32,500 nucleotides of DNA, from NCBI GenBank assembly GCA_009760855.2, contig WPIO01000075.1:1097501-1130000 (forward strand), in the 5' to 3' direction. Source of the stretch: Cristatella mucedo (lineage: Eukaryota; Bryozoa; Phylactolaemata; Cristatellidae). The position numbers and the translations under genes are program-made. Positions 1-9,241 of the stretch are shown here, piece after piece (position 1 is the stretch's first letter; each line of letters opens with the position of its first letter). The notes under the pieces are model-generated. The model searched no databases, was not told the origin of the DNA, and saw nothing but the letters and a program-made list of their open reading frames with translations.

Positions 1-403
1 GAGGGACTCCAAAGGTGACCCTTCTCGTGTCTGAGACCTGACCCCCACACGACACGGATTGAACACGATCAGACAAGTATGATTTAAACCACGCCAGTGC
101 TTCGCCTGCCAGACCGATCGTTGTTCTCAATCATTCAAGCAGAACTTCGTGATCAATGGTGTCGAAGGCAGCAGACAGATCTAGCAGAGCTAGGGCAGTG
201 ACATTCCCGTTGCCGTTGCCACGTAGAATGTCATTGTTAACACGGAGGAGAGCAGTTTCAGTAGAGTGCTGCCTCTTGAACCCTGATTTAAATGTTTCTG
301 ACATTCCATTATTTTTAATATGTTCAACCAGCTGCTTAGCAACAATTTTTTCAAGAATCTTTGATAAGAACGGAAGAAGGGAAACCGGGCGATGCAGGTC
401 TTA
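1..403 (-). mobile_element. CR1/L2-type LINE reverse transcriptase fragment (runs off the left edge)
   Basis: Read on the minus strand from about position 400 down to 2, one frame encodes the N-terminal part of a non-LTR reverse transcriptase. It opens with RPVSLLPFLSKILEKIVAKQ, then a segment ending HSTETALLRV, then catalytic motif A as LALLDLSAAFDTIDH (about 149-195), then WFKSYLSDRVQ, and it ends in VTFGVP, the usual lead-in to PQGSVLGP. The only break seen is an in-frame TGA at 131-133, just after motif A. A TAA lies directly upstream of the first recognised codons at 401-403, so the 5' side is truncated or shifted. The order and spacing are those of the CR1/L2/Rex clade. The YADD box would lie beyond the window edge. 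Family assignment rests on memory of motif patterns, not on a search. Confidence 0.85.
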
Positions 404-483
404 TTGCCCGAGCCATTGAATGCTTCAAGTTAGAGTGCACCACTGCAGCTAGGTGCCTGTCGTGAGTATCGACAGTGTGACGT

Positions 484-1010
484 TACATCGTGTCTCGCCA
501 ACCGAGGAGCAAGTTCTGGCTCCTCTTCAAACAACTTCGAGGTTTTGTAACTCACATGTCGATGTCTTCAATCTTTCGCTCCGGCGTAATTGCCTGGGTT
601 ACTCCATGCATAACTAGCATGATAAATATGTCCAAAGCCTCAGGTCATGTCCATTCACCTTGCAAAAGGCCGTTGTCAGGCCACTAATTAAGAAAGCAAC
701 GCCAGACCGACAGGACTCGAGTAGCCGCTTCCGCCCAGTCTCCCTCCTCTCGTTCCTATCAAAGACACTGGAACGAGTCGTGGCCGACCAACCGAACTCT
801 TATCTTGAGACCTCAAACCTAGCAAGTAAGTTTCAGTCTGGGTCTAGAGCTAATCACTCCACAGAGTCAGCATTGTTTAGAGTTTACCTTCTCAGGAATT
901 CAGACTTGGGTACAGTTTCTCTGCTTGTTCTACTTGATTTTGTTCAGCCTTCAATATTGTTGATCACAAAGTACATTTTGAGCGTCTCAACTCTACGTTC
1001 TAAGTCCTCA
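484..1010 (+). mobile_element. Decayed CR1/L2-type LINE fragment (pre-RT linker and start of RT)
   Basis: The plus strand carries a degenerate LINE ORF2 piece in several frames. Near 492 it reads VSPTEEQVLAPLQTT, then, after a frameshift, a stretch ending NMSKASG. After another shift it reads LQKAVVRPLIKKATPD, RFRPVSLLSFLSKTLERVV and FQSGSRANHSTESALFRV, then SLLVLLD. A further frameshift inside motif A moves the homology to CSAFNIVDHKVHFERLNS. These blocks match, in order, the linker and RT fingers of CR1/L2 elements. At least three frame changes show it is dead. It lies about 80 bp from the RT fragment at 1-403 and points the other way, so the two are separate insertions or parts of an inversion. 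Confidence 0.85.
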
Positions 1011-1042
1011 AACCGTTTTTATTCCCATCTTCCCAGCATCGA

Positions 1043-1044
<2 letters not shown>

Positions 1045-1095
<51 letters not shown>
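1045..1095. repeat. (GT)n microsatellite
   Basis: Uninterrupted GT dinucleotides that turn into a short GCGCGC run at the 3' end. The array lies just downstream of the LINE fragment. Confidence 0.97.
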
Positions 1096-1096
<1 letters not shown>

Positions 1097-2199
1097 TCGT
1101 AAATATGCAAAATACTACACAGAGTAGTAATGGTGGTTACCAACTTGTACGGGTAAATAGGCAAGCCCTAGGTGGTTGCATTCACGATATTCGGCGTGTA
1201 CTAGAACGTGAAGAGCAATGGTTTACATTTTGATTCTTCACGTTAATCAAGACCCATCTTCTGCATAGATCCATAGATCCTAAAGACGAAGGCGATATCC
1301 TTCATTTTTGTGCAATAATTTTAATACCGACTTTGTGCAGCAGGATGGCTCTAAAGAGAATGATCAAAGGTTTTACGTCAATAGAAGATAAGGCTGCATT
1401 CAACAAATATTTCGTGGTTAATACCAGGGTGATATAATCTGCAGCAGCTTGCCGGTCATGGGGTGCAATGCATGAAAGTTTCACAGGCCTATACTTATGC
1501 GACAAGACTACTTCAAATGCCCAAACGACAGACAATTCATCACCGGCTGGTCAAACCAAAAAGGCACACGTCAGAAACCAATCAGGAACAGACAGGCACA
1601 TTCAGGTCAGTAAGGCTGGTAGACCGATTAGTTGGCAGCCAACTCGATCCACTAGTCTGTTAGTTAAATAGCTAGCTTGCTCACACCCGTTTTTTCATGC
1701 AACATTGAAGCAATGAACCGCAAGCGAGCTAACGCTCAGGTAATGACGTCATTGTCCAAGTAGCCATTGGCATTCCGAGGAAAGTACGTTGTTCGGCGGT
1801 GGGGGTGTTGGCCCCAGCTGCTTCGAATTCCCCACCGGCCACTCCTTGCTCGCACCTGCCTCCCACCCACTAAGCTTTGCGTGCCCCTCCGGCCACTACT
1901 TGCTCGCACCAAAACCTGCCCAGTCATGTTGAACCTTAGGCGGTGGCAAATTTTGGCGTGCTGCAATTATCGCAAAATCTGTCACGAAAGTACATCGTTT
2001 TATCAGAAGGAATGAGATCGCGAGATGAATTCTTTAGCTTGATCTGTGCCTAGCCAGAACATACGATAAGAGTCGTAGCACTACTACATACATTGTTGGA
2101 CAGTGTGGCTCATGTATGGCTGTGTGTAGGTTTTCTTTGTCTCTTCCTTTTCTTTCTGGCGGTCAGCCCAGAAAGCAGTTCTTCCCATTACTCTCTGCT
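1097..2199. other. Unassigned non-coding stretch
   Basis: No recognisable gene or element. Only short, overlapping ORFs occur, with no known motifs. At about 1743-1752 there is a palindrome, AATGACGTCATT, containing a CRE-type TGACGTCA octamer. Around 1800-1915 the sequence is pyrimidine-rich and repeats a GGCCACT-CTTGCTCGCACC-like phrase twice, about 55 bp apart. Confidence 0.5.
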
Positions 2200-2362
2200 T
2201 GAACTTAGCATAGGGTCAATGTGCTTCTCCTTCAGGACCTAGATCGCGGATTCGAGCCGGCAAGAGGCCGTTACATGTTTCCCACTGGGCAGTGAGAGTA
2301 GCTTGTCGCTGACGGTCTTCTATCACTATATATAAATAAGGGTGTTAAATGAGCTAAATCAG
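2200..2362 (+). mobile_element. tRNA-derived SINE, diverged copy
   Basis: An RNA polymerase III type B box, GGATTCGAGCC, lies at 2248-2258, with a weak A-box-like sequence (TAGCATAGGGTCAATG) upstream. The 3' end reads CTATATATAAATAAGGGTG followed by TTAAATGAGCTAAATC. That matches the ends of the better copies at 10140-10290 and 26297-26462. The body between B box and tail is poorly conserved, so this is probably an old copy. Confidence 0.6.
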
Positions 2363-3296
2363 TTCAATCTGTCTTGTTACCCCACTCACCCCACTCGCTA
2401 TGGGGTAGCTACCGTTCCCATCCCAGAACACAGTTCTTTTATCTATCCCTACTTAAGCACTTAAATACGGAACAAGGGAAGTAACCAGCTTACTCCACTT
2501 CCTGCCGGTCGCCGCAGAAGGCAGCTCTTCCCAGAAGGCAGCGCTTCCAGTTTGAACTCCACCGGTCCTCTCAACCTCCCTCCACCACGGACAGCGGTAG
2601 CAGTACTCGCTTTGTGTCTGTAGTGACGAAATCATTGATTGCGTCATTAAAATGCAAAATCTATCACTACAAGAGTAAAAACATGTGTACAAATTGGTTT
2701 AACGTACAAGTTGTCTAAGCACGCCTTAAGCTCTAAGCGATCAAAAAGCTGGGGGCACTCATCGAGTCCGCTCACCCGTCTTTTCCTTGGTTCAGCGGCT
2801 TCACCTGTCCGGCCCGACCCTACTATCAGCACAACGTGAGAGAATGCGTTCTTTTACCCAAGGTGCTGTTTCTCGAGTCCAAGTTTACCCTCACTTCGCA
2901 GGGTTACGACTCACCGGCAGGCGCATCGCGATTCCACCCGAGAACCTGTCTACCTACCCCTCCGTCTTAGCTGCCTGAACACACCCTCAACCTCCTCCCC
3001 CCCCGAATCGGTGCCGAAGACCGCCCTTCTCAGCGCTCTCTGCTTGAGCTATTAACCACGGGTGTACTGTAACCGGATGCACCATACCGAGGTTATTGCT
3101 AAAACAATCTGACATATTAAAGTATATTTTTCTAATCACAAGCTAATACGCATAAGTGCCGTCGCCTCATACTCGACCCGATCGCGAAGCACCTACGTCG
3201 CGGGCCTGCTAATTTTCCGGCGCCAGTCCTTTCTTTCCCGCTTCAGAAAGGTAATGGCTGCTTCACACTGCAGCAGCATGAGAATGCAATTTAATG
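2363..3296. other. Unassigned stretch with a short tandem duplication
   Basis: No gene recognised. Near 2513-2550 a unit of about 17 bp (CAGAAGGCAGCTCTTCC, then CAGAAGGCAGCGCTTCC) occurs twice in tandem. The segment 2990-3005 has a C-rich run. The rest shows only short ORFs without known motifs. Confidence 0.45.
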
Positions 3297-4141
3297 TATC
3301 TCCGTCTGTAACTCCACAAAGCCATAAGGACCATGTGGGTGTTACGCGGGAGAGTTGTGTATAGCGCACTCACAGCCTAAGCGGCTTTCGGTACGCATTC
3401 GGTAGCCAACAGACTTCGTCTCACGCAACAAAGAGAAAGTGGGAAGCATAGCAGAGTCAGGATAGCAGTTGAGGCAGTGAGTAGCATAGAAGTAGCAGCT
3501 CAGGACCGCTGAAAAGGATGAGCCATAGTCGGCAGCGGGAGAGTAGTTGTCGTTGCGTACGAATTGTGGAAGCGAGTTCCACAGTCTAGGACCTGCAGAG
3601 ATGTCGCCCACGGTCTTTAAGCGGAGGAATGGAACAGCTAATTTATTGTCCACACTGGACCTGAGGGCGCGAAGAGTCTGAAACTGGTGCAGCAGTTCAA
3701 CTAGGTACGAAGGAGCCAAGCCGTGGCGGGCCTTGTGGGTCAGTGTAAGAACTTTGCTCTGTATCCGTTGTTCAACCGGCAGCCATCCTTGCTCTTTTAG
3801 CAAAGGAGACACGTGCTCAAACCGATGGGACTTGAAGATTAGCCTTGCAGCCATATTCATAGTCAACTGCAGTGGCCTAGTTACTTTCTTTGGTAGCCCA
3901 GCCAAAAAGGAATTACAATAATCACGCCGAGACAAAACTAAGGAGTTAAGTTTTGTACAAGCCACTGTGGAAGACAGCTCCCAATCATTGATAGGGATCG
4001 GGCGTGATGGCTAGTTGTAGAAGCAGCCTTCTGAATGAAGCTTTTAAAATTTAGCCGGCTGTCGAAAACGACACCTAAATTTCGAGCACGTGGTGATAGT
4101 CGCACAATAGCATCACCTATTAGAAGCAGCAGTGAAGGAGC
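3297..4141 (-). mobile_element. LINE family 2: C-terminal ORF2 and 3' end
   Basis: On the minus strand the end of a CR1/L2-like ORF2 is clear. It reads ARNLGVVFDSRLNFKSFIQK (about 4090-4035), then, after one frameshift near 3965, SRRDYCNSFLAGLPKKV, the AARLIF-HRFEHVSPLLKEQGWLPV block, HGLAPSYLVELL, LRALRSS and ISAGPRLWNSLPQFVR. These are the standard post-RT blocks of this LINE clade. The 3' end has a short self-complementary segment around GCCGCTTAGGCTGTGAGTGC and the phrase GCGCTATACACAA. Residue choice differs from the main family at 16960-17999, so this is a second family. A second copy of its 3' end lies at 14897-15035. Confidence 0.85.
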
Positions 4142-4254
4142 AGTGAAGGCGCCGCCTGGCAGGCGGCTTCGAAGCGAAGTCTCGATACTCGGCTCGCTGT
4201 TTCCAAAGCCTCGACGAGCTCTTACGAGGCGGCGGCCATTCAGCTGATCGAGAT

Positions 4255-5085
4255 CAGACTGTGTCTCCTCGGGCTCCTCAGAGACTGTCGTCGGTGAGCC
4301 ATCATCGGCGAGCGTCGGTCGGCAAGCGTCTGTCGTGGCAGTCAACGAGGCATCGAACTTTACTTACTGCGGGTGGATTGACTGCCGCGCTCGCTAGTCA
4401 CTGCGGCAAGCGTTCGCAACGATGCGATGCCTGGCATCGTATCGAATCTCTCTCTCCTACGGACAGCCGGAGATTTATTGATTTGGTTCGAAAAATCAAT
4501 TTTAACTGACAAGACGTCAGAACGTCCGACCGAATTTCTAGCAGGCTTGTTTTTGTAAGGTACCTTAAATAAACGTGTTCAATTAATAGACTAATCTTAT
4601 CAAAAGTACCAATTAAGTGTTTTTGACACCCCTTAAATTCAATTTGGTAATGTGGAGAAAGAAAATGGAAGAATCCAAAGGTGAATGAAAAAGTCGAAAC
4701 GCAGCTTGATAGGCAGCCAGTGCAGATGGGTGAACAGAACCATTTGATACAAAAATCGGTGGTGGGGCCAGCGGATGGGGGCCAGCGGACGGGGGCTGTG
4801 GACTGCGGCTGCTGCTGCTGGGATCTGGTCGCGACAAGCGGTCGGCCGGCAGCGGTTCGACAATCGATCGAGCCGTGCCGGTGCTGTGAACGCCTTAAAT
4901 GTCAGTCAGGTTTCTCTTGTCTTCAAGCTTGGCTTGCATCGTGCTATGCTTGACCAGTAGCCAAGACAGAGGTCGTAATTGTATTGTTGCACTCCACTGG
5001 AGCCGACAGTTAAACTCATGAGTGCTAATCCAAGGCAAGGACATGATCATATTATGAGTAATTTAATTCGCCTACAAGAGATATT
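4255..5085. repeat. Repeat X, copy 1 (unidentified dispersed repeat, with empty LINE site)
   Basis: Two blocks here (about 4285-4370 and 4800-5085) align by eye with blocks at 5835-5925 and 6171-6396 plus 6892-6945. Shared phrases include GTCGTGGCAGTCAA, GGCATTGC/CATCGAACTTTAC, ATCTGGTCGC, CACTCCACTGGA and GTGCTAATCC. The two copies keep similar reading frames. On plus both read CTPLEPT, K-L, then ANPRQG and a segment ending LQE. On minus both read EPLP-DRL-RPD and ASLTATT. This suggests an origin in a coding or element sequence I do not recognise. Copy 1 differs by having unrelated sequence at 4370-4790 where copy 2 has a minisatellite. Confidence 0.65.
4640..4770 (-). mobile_element. Short LINE C-terminal remnant
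   Basis: The minus strand encodes LFTHLHWLPIKLRFDF, matching the LL-DLHWLPVK-R-IDFK block of CR1/L2 ORF2 seen at about 17430-17480. It is followed by a pyrimidine-rich segment that resembles the next LINE block with a small deletion. Only about 130 bp are recognisable. Confidence 0.55.
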
Positions 5086-5815
5086 CCCGGCTTCGCATCC
5101 TTAACCCAAACCAGTGGCCAACCAAGGCGATGCGAAAAAATGCATCTGCTGCTGAAGATGCCAAACTTCTGCTTATGGTAAGTACAAACTTTTAGAGACT
5201 TTGCTTAATGCTTACTTGTAAACTCGGCAAGGAAATTTTTTTTGGAAAACTTGCAACCCATGCTGTCATTTATCTACATGATTGGGCTATTGATGTCGAT
5301 CCTTTTGGCTATATAATAAGATTTTCCAGGAGCTAACCAATTTTGTTTTAGAGAATTACACCATGGCATTCCTGTTACGACTTGTCCAAATCATAACCTG
5401 GTCCTTATGTTCCAAGGATTTGGCAAGACGCACAATTTGGTAAGCTGTCGTGCTTTTGGGATACCTCGTGAGCCACGTCTGCTGTTACTCTTGTTAGCAT
5501 GCAAAGCTATCGGTTCAAGGGTGACTTATAAACTGAGTATAACTGCATAGGCAGACTAAACGGGTCCCTAATATATCAGCAGGCTGCCGCTTTGCGACGA
5601 GTCTTGGCGAACCTGATTTTTCACTGGTTCTTTGCTGACCGTTTCTTAATTATGTGCATTCTACTAGCCACCCTATGGGTTCTCCGGGTGCTAGCTTTCT
5701 AAATTGGCCACAATGCTTGTCCATGGTTGTCAAAAACGTCTCTTGGCTTGCTAAGCCCCAGCCCACCGCGTTCCCACATTCATTTGCTGTTAGCCTCAGC
5801 AAGAGTACGGTGGGT
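5086..5815. other. Unassigned stretch between the two repeat X copies
   Basis: No gene, SINE head or simple repeat seen. Short ORFs only. A possible splice-donor-like phrase, CTTATGGTAAGTACAAAC, occurs at about 5171-5188, but no exon on either side can be supported. Confidence 0.4.
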
Positions 5816-5921
5816 CTCCGCCAATACAAGACGAGGCGAGTCATCGTCGGCGGGCCATCATTGGCGGACCAGTCGGTGAGTACGTCGTGGCAGTCAATGA
5901 GGCATTGCACTTTACGACGAC

Positions 5922-6170
5922 CTGGCTGGCTGCTGGCTGCTGGCTGCTGGCTGCTGGCTGCTGGCTGCTGGCTGCTGGCTGCTGGCTGCTGGCTGCTGGC
6001 TGCTGGCTGCTGGCTGCTGGCTGCTGGCTGCTGGCTGCTGGCTGCTGGCTGCTGGCTGCTGGCTGCTGGCTGCTGGCTGCTGGCTGCTGGCTGCTGGCTG
6101 CTGGCTGCTGGCTGCTGGCTGCTGGCTGCTGGCTGCTGGCTGCTGGCTGCTGGCTGCTGGCTGCTGGCTG
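5922..6170. repeat. 7-bp minisatellite (GGCTGCT)n
   Basis: About 35 nearly perfect heptamer units. Because 7 is not a multiple of 3 and the unit lacks stops in all frames, all six frames stay open: plus gives a WLLAAGC repeat and minus gives SSQQPAA. The unit resembles the CTGCGGCTGCTGCTGCTGGG present at the same place in repeat X copy 1 (about 4803-4821), so the array probably grew from such a seed. The long ORFs across it are a consequence of the repeat and not evidence of a gene. Confidence 0.95.
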
Positions 6171-6396
6171 AGATCTGGTCGCCACAAGCGATCGACCGGC
6201 AGAGGTTCAATAATCAATCGAGCTGTTTGCCGTGCTGGTGCTGTGAATGCCTTATATGTCAGTCAGGTGTCTTTTGTCTTTAAGCTTTGCTTACAAAATG
6301 CTATGCTTGACCGGCAGCCAAGAGCTAGATCGAGCTCGTAATGTTATATTATTGCACTCCACTGGAACCGACTGACAAACTCATCGGTGCTAATCC

Positions 6397-6891
6397 CCTT
6401 CATTCTTTGGCTCCAGCCTACCTATCAGATCTACTCTCCCACCAGGCTAGGCATCGTACCAATCACTTTTATGAATCTAGCTGTTTACCTATACCTCGTA
6501 CAAATCACAAATCCTTTGGAGCCCATGCCTTTAGTTCGTATACTCCCAAAGCCTGGAACTCACCCCCGACTTGCGTCACGACATCTTCTGATTTCTCCAC
6601 ATTTAAAAAGAAACTAAAAACGCACAAATGTATGCAGCATTTAGTGAGTTCCTGTGATTCTACCTGTATGTGCTTATTTTCGTGCTGACACAGTGCATGC
6701 TGCCACTAACCATCTAACCGTACTTGCATGCTGGCCCCGTGAGTGTCACCCCTAACCACGCTATTTTTGTTGTTTACTGAGCATGCTGCCACTAACCATT
6801 CGATCGTGCTTCATTTGCAGCAAATATCAAGTGCCTAGAAAGAGATTGAGTTGTCTGAGGGCGCTATATTCAATGCGTTATTATTATTATT
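6397..6891 (+). mobile_element. 5'-truncated LINE, main family, with flanking duplication
   Basis: Starts inside the last ORF2 block (HSLAPAYLSDLL, then SSCLPIPRTN, KSFG-HAFSSYTPKAWNS and FKKKLKTH). It continues through a 3' UTR (CTGTGATTCTACCTG, GCTGACACAGTGCATGCTGC, ACTAACCATTCGATCGTGC) and ends in the hairpin region TGCCTAGAAAGAGATTGAG to GGGCGCTATA, then (TTA)n. It is flanked by ATCC at 6393-6396 and 6892-6895. The unoccupied counterpart in repeat X copy 1 reads GCTAATCCAAGGCAAGG. This fixes both ends of the insertion. The same family is at 16960-17999. Confidence 0.85.
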
Positions 6892-6945
6892 ATCCAAGGC
6901 AAGGCAATTGTTATATTGTGCATAATTGTATTGGCTTGCAAGAGC

Positions 6946-7540
6946 TAATTGTCAAAGGTCATCTTAGGCAGGCTCGTGGGGCGAAACCCTACCTATGCCG
7001 ACCTTTGGCCTCACCCCACACCCAGCCTGACCTTGGTCTGCATGGCATGACGGCTGCCTCTAGAGGGCAGGACATGTCCATATCGATTATTGAATTATTG
7101 ACCGACGAAGTTGCAAGAAAAGCACATCATGTCCTGTCAACTCTTGCAAGATGTCCTCTTGCTCCGCCCAAATCGGCAGCTGTTTGCAGGAGCAACCGAA
7201 AGAGGAAAACCGTCCCTGCTGACCCATAACGCTGTTAAATCACGGTTGGTTTCCGTTTTGGGTTTTGGATTTTGCACATGAAATGATTTCTCAGACTGGC
7301 AATTTGATTAATTTTCCGAGTCGACGCTCTTCTGTCAGTGACGAGAGGCGTGCTACCCGTATCAGGTAAGAGAATGTTCTTGTTTATTAATATGTAAAGA
7401 TTGATACCTTTAATGCAGCAAGCATGAGCACATGCTACCGAGAGCTAGGGGACAAGTAGTGCCTAATACCCACCGGAAGGAAGACCGACTTCATTGCTAA
7501 GCAAGCCATTGAATAACAATGAATTAATAGAGCACATCCA
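6946..7540. other. Unassigned stretch with an open reading frame
   Basis: The plus frame stays open from the LINE tail to about 7229, reading LQELIVKGHLRQARGAKPYL, then ELLTDEVARKAHHVL and RSNRKRKTVPADP. I do not recognise this protein. The ORF begins inside LINE sequence, so its upstream part is not a native start. If any part is coding, it would be the segment 6900-7229, whose first residues resemble those of repeat X copy 1. Confidence 0.35.
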
Positions 7541-7609
7541 TGTAAAGTGCCTAGATAGAGATTGAGATTTCTCTGAGGCCGCAATCACACAGGTTTTATT
7601 ATTATTATC
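7541..7609 (+). mobile_element. LINE 3' tail fragment
   Basis: TGTAAAGTGCCTAGATAGAG, then TTGAGATTTCTCTGAGGCCG and a (TTA)n tail. It matches the 3'-terminal hairpin and tail of the main LINE family. Almost nothing upstream is recognisable, so it is either extremely truncated or a derivative carrying only the LINE tail. Confidence 0.75.
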
Positions 7610-8380
7610 AAAATCGTAGAGAAGACGCTTACAATTTGCACGGATCCATTTCTTAGTCCTGACTAAAGACCTCCCTGCACATGATTGTGCAATTAATTTC
7701 CGTTGTGTTAGGTCTTACCAGCTCTCTATCCGACTTACCTGCTCGCTGTAGTCGCGCTCTCATTTTCGTGTTCAAATTCACAGCCTGTATCTATGCTCAT
7801 CTGGTGTGTTTACCTGGACGTTCGTACACCTGCTTTGACAGACTCGGGGCACAGAGAGTACACGTTTAGAGCGCATACTTAACGCGATGCCACGCTTTTT
7901 CCTCGCCTGCTGTAGTTAACGTCACAAATATTGTAAGCACTTCAAAATGTACTTAGCCCTGTGCCGAAGTAGTCATTTGCGAGTATGCTTTGAACACTTT
8001 ACAGACTCGATTGGTATCAGCCTCTATTCTGCTCAGTTACTGGAGACTTTTCTACTGGTGCATGTGTACATACATAAGCACCTTGTGTGCCAGCTCAATA
8101 ATATTAATTAACTTTGCATGCACCCTTTTCCTCATAAACGTGCAGTCCACGGACAGCAATTCGGTTCTCTCTCGCGCGATTCAGATCTCTCAGTATGAAT
8201 GTGCTTTATAATAAATGGTCCTAATCGGTAGCTAGCTACGCGAGAGTGTGCCTTGCCTTGCTCCGTCGCACTCTCAAGCAGTAACCCACGAGCGCCGCCG
8301 GAGTGACTCGCCGAGCTTCGAGACTCAACCCGAGAGCTTCTCGGCACAGGCTTTTCGCCCTTCGTTTCGAGCTGCTCATC
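7610..8380. other. Unassigned stretch
   Basis: No gene or known element. Moderately AT-rich with short ORFs. The last 150 bp (about 8230-8380) become CpG-rich (CGCGAGAGTG, ACGAGCGCCGCCGG) and resemble in composition the block that follows the hexamer arrays at 9057. The arrays may therefore have expanded inside one CpG-rich region. Confidence 0.4.
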
Positions 8381-8519
8381 TCTTACTTTTACTTTTACTT
8401 TTACTTTTACTTTTACTTTTACTTTTACTTTTACTTTTACTTTTACTCTTACTCTTACTCTTACTCTTACTCTTACTCTTACTCTTACTCTTACTCTTAC
8501 TCTTACTCTTACTCTTACT
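8381..8519. repeat. Hexamer array 1: (TTTTAC)n then (TCTTAC)n
   Basis: About 22 units. The first half is mostly TTTTAC and the second half TCTTAC. The array abuts a LINE 3' end at 8520. It starts within CTCATCTCTTACT, a 13-mer that recurs at the far end of array 2. Confidence 0.97.
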
Positions 8520-8623
8520 ATTCTATTGCGTATCACTTTGCAGCAAATGTAAAGCGCCTAGAAAGAGATTAAGTTCTCTGAGGGCGCTTTATCAAGTGCA
8601 ATATTATTATTATTATTATTATT
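8520..8623 (+). mobile_element. LINE 3' end embedded between hexamer arrays
   Basis: Reads CACTTTGCAGCAAATGTAAA, then GCGCCTAGAAAGAGATTAAG and TTCTCTGAGGGCGCTTTATC, followed by (ATT)n. The arms AAAGCGCC and GGCGCTTT are perfectly complementary, and the inner AGAGA/TCTCT pairs as well. The (ATT)n tail passes directly into the second hexamer array. This is among the cleanest copies of the main family's 3' end in the window. Confidence 0.85.
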
Positions 8624-9045
8624 ACTCTTACTCTTACTCTTACTCTTACTCTTACTCTTACTCTTACTCTTACTCTTACTCTTACTCTTACTCTTACTCT
8701 TACTCTTACTCTTACTCTTACTCTTACTCTTACTCTTACTCTTACTCTTACTCTTACTCTTACTCTTACTTTTACTTTTACTTTTACTTTTACTTTTACT
8801 TTTACTTTTACTTTTACTTTTACTTTTACTTTTACTCTTACTCTTACTTTTACTTTTACTCTTACTCTTACTTTTACTTTTACTTTTACTTTTACTTTTA
8901 CTTTTACTTTTACTTTTACTTCTACTCTTACTCTTACTCTTACTCTTACTTTTACTTTTACTTTTACTTTTACTTTTACTTTTACTCTTACTCTTACTCT
9001 TACTCTTACTTTTACTTTTACTTTTACTTTTACTTTTACTTTTAC
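8624..9045. repeat. Hexamer array 2: mixed (TCTTAC)n/(TTTTAC)n
   Basis: About 70 units in alternating blocks of TCTTAC and TTTTAC, with one TTCTAC variant near 8919. Block switching, rather than random point variation, suggests growth by duplication of multi-unit segments. Long open frames across it (YS/YF repeats on plus, SK repeats on minus) follow from the unit and are not evidence of a gene. Confidence 0.97.
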
Positions 9046-9241
9046 TCATCTCTTACTGGGCCGCGAAGCGACCGGGCACTACGACGCGATGAGGACAGCG
9101 ACGACGAGGTGCGTTCGCCGTGCCATCGACCGAGATTGTGCGGCAGACAGGAAGACACTTTTGTGCAGCGCTTCGATGCCGACCGGTAGTGACTGACGCT
9201 GATGCACAGCCTGCACTCTGGGAGGAGCACGCTCCGAGGTC

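Larger units (their letters stand above)
5816..6945. repeat. Repeat X, copy 2 (interrupted by minisatellite and LINE)
   Basis: Homologous to 4255-5085. The order is a left block (about 5835-5925), a 7-bp minisatellite, a middle block (6171-6396), a LINE insertion (6397-6891) and a right block (6892-6945, CCAAGGCAAGG then a diverged segment ending CAAGAG). Removing the LINE restores the order of copy 1. The middle block has a 7-bp insertion relative to copy 1 near 6222. Homology fades by about 6945. Confidence 0.65.

Noticed and set aside
5171-5188. Possible splice donor after CTTATG
   Set aside because: GTAAGTA is a good donor, but no coding exon or acceptor can be paired with it.
5650-6283. 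Long ORFs on both strands across the heptamer array
   Set aside because: The 7-bp stop-free unit opens every frame. The flanks belong to a dispersed repeat.
8248-9189. 313-codon ORF with long Tyr/Ser/Phe repeats
   Set aside because: It is produced entirely by the TTTTAC/TCTTAC arrays and the LINE tail, and the opposite strand is also open. There is no non-repetitive domain.
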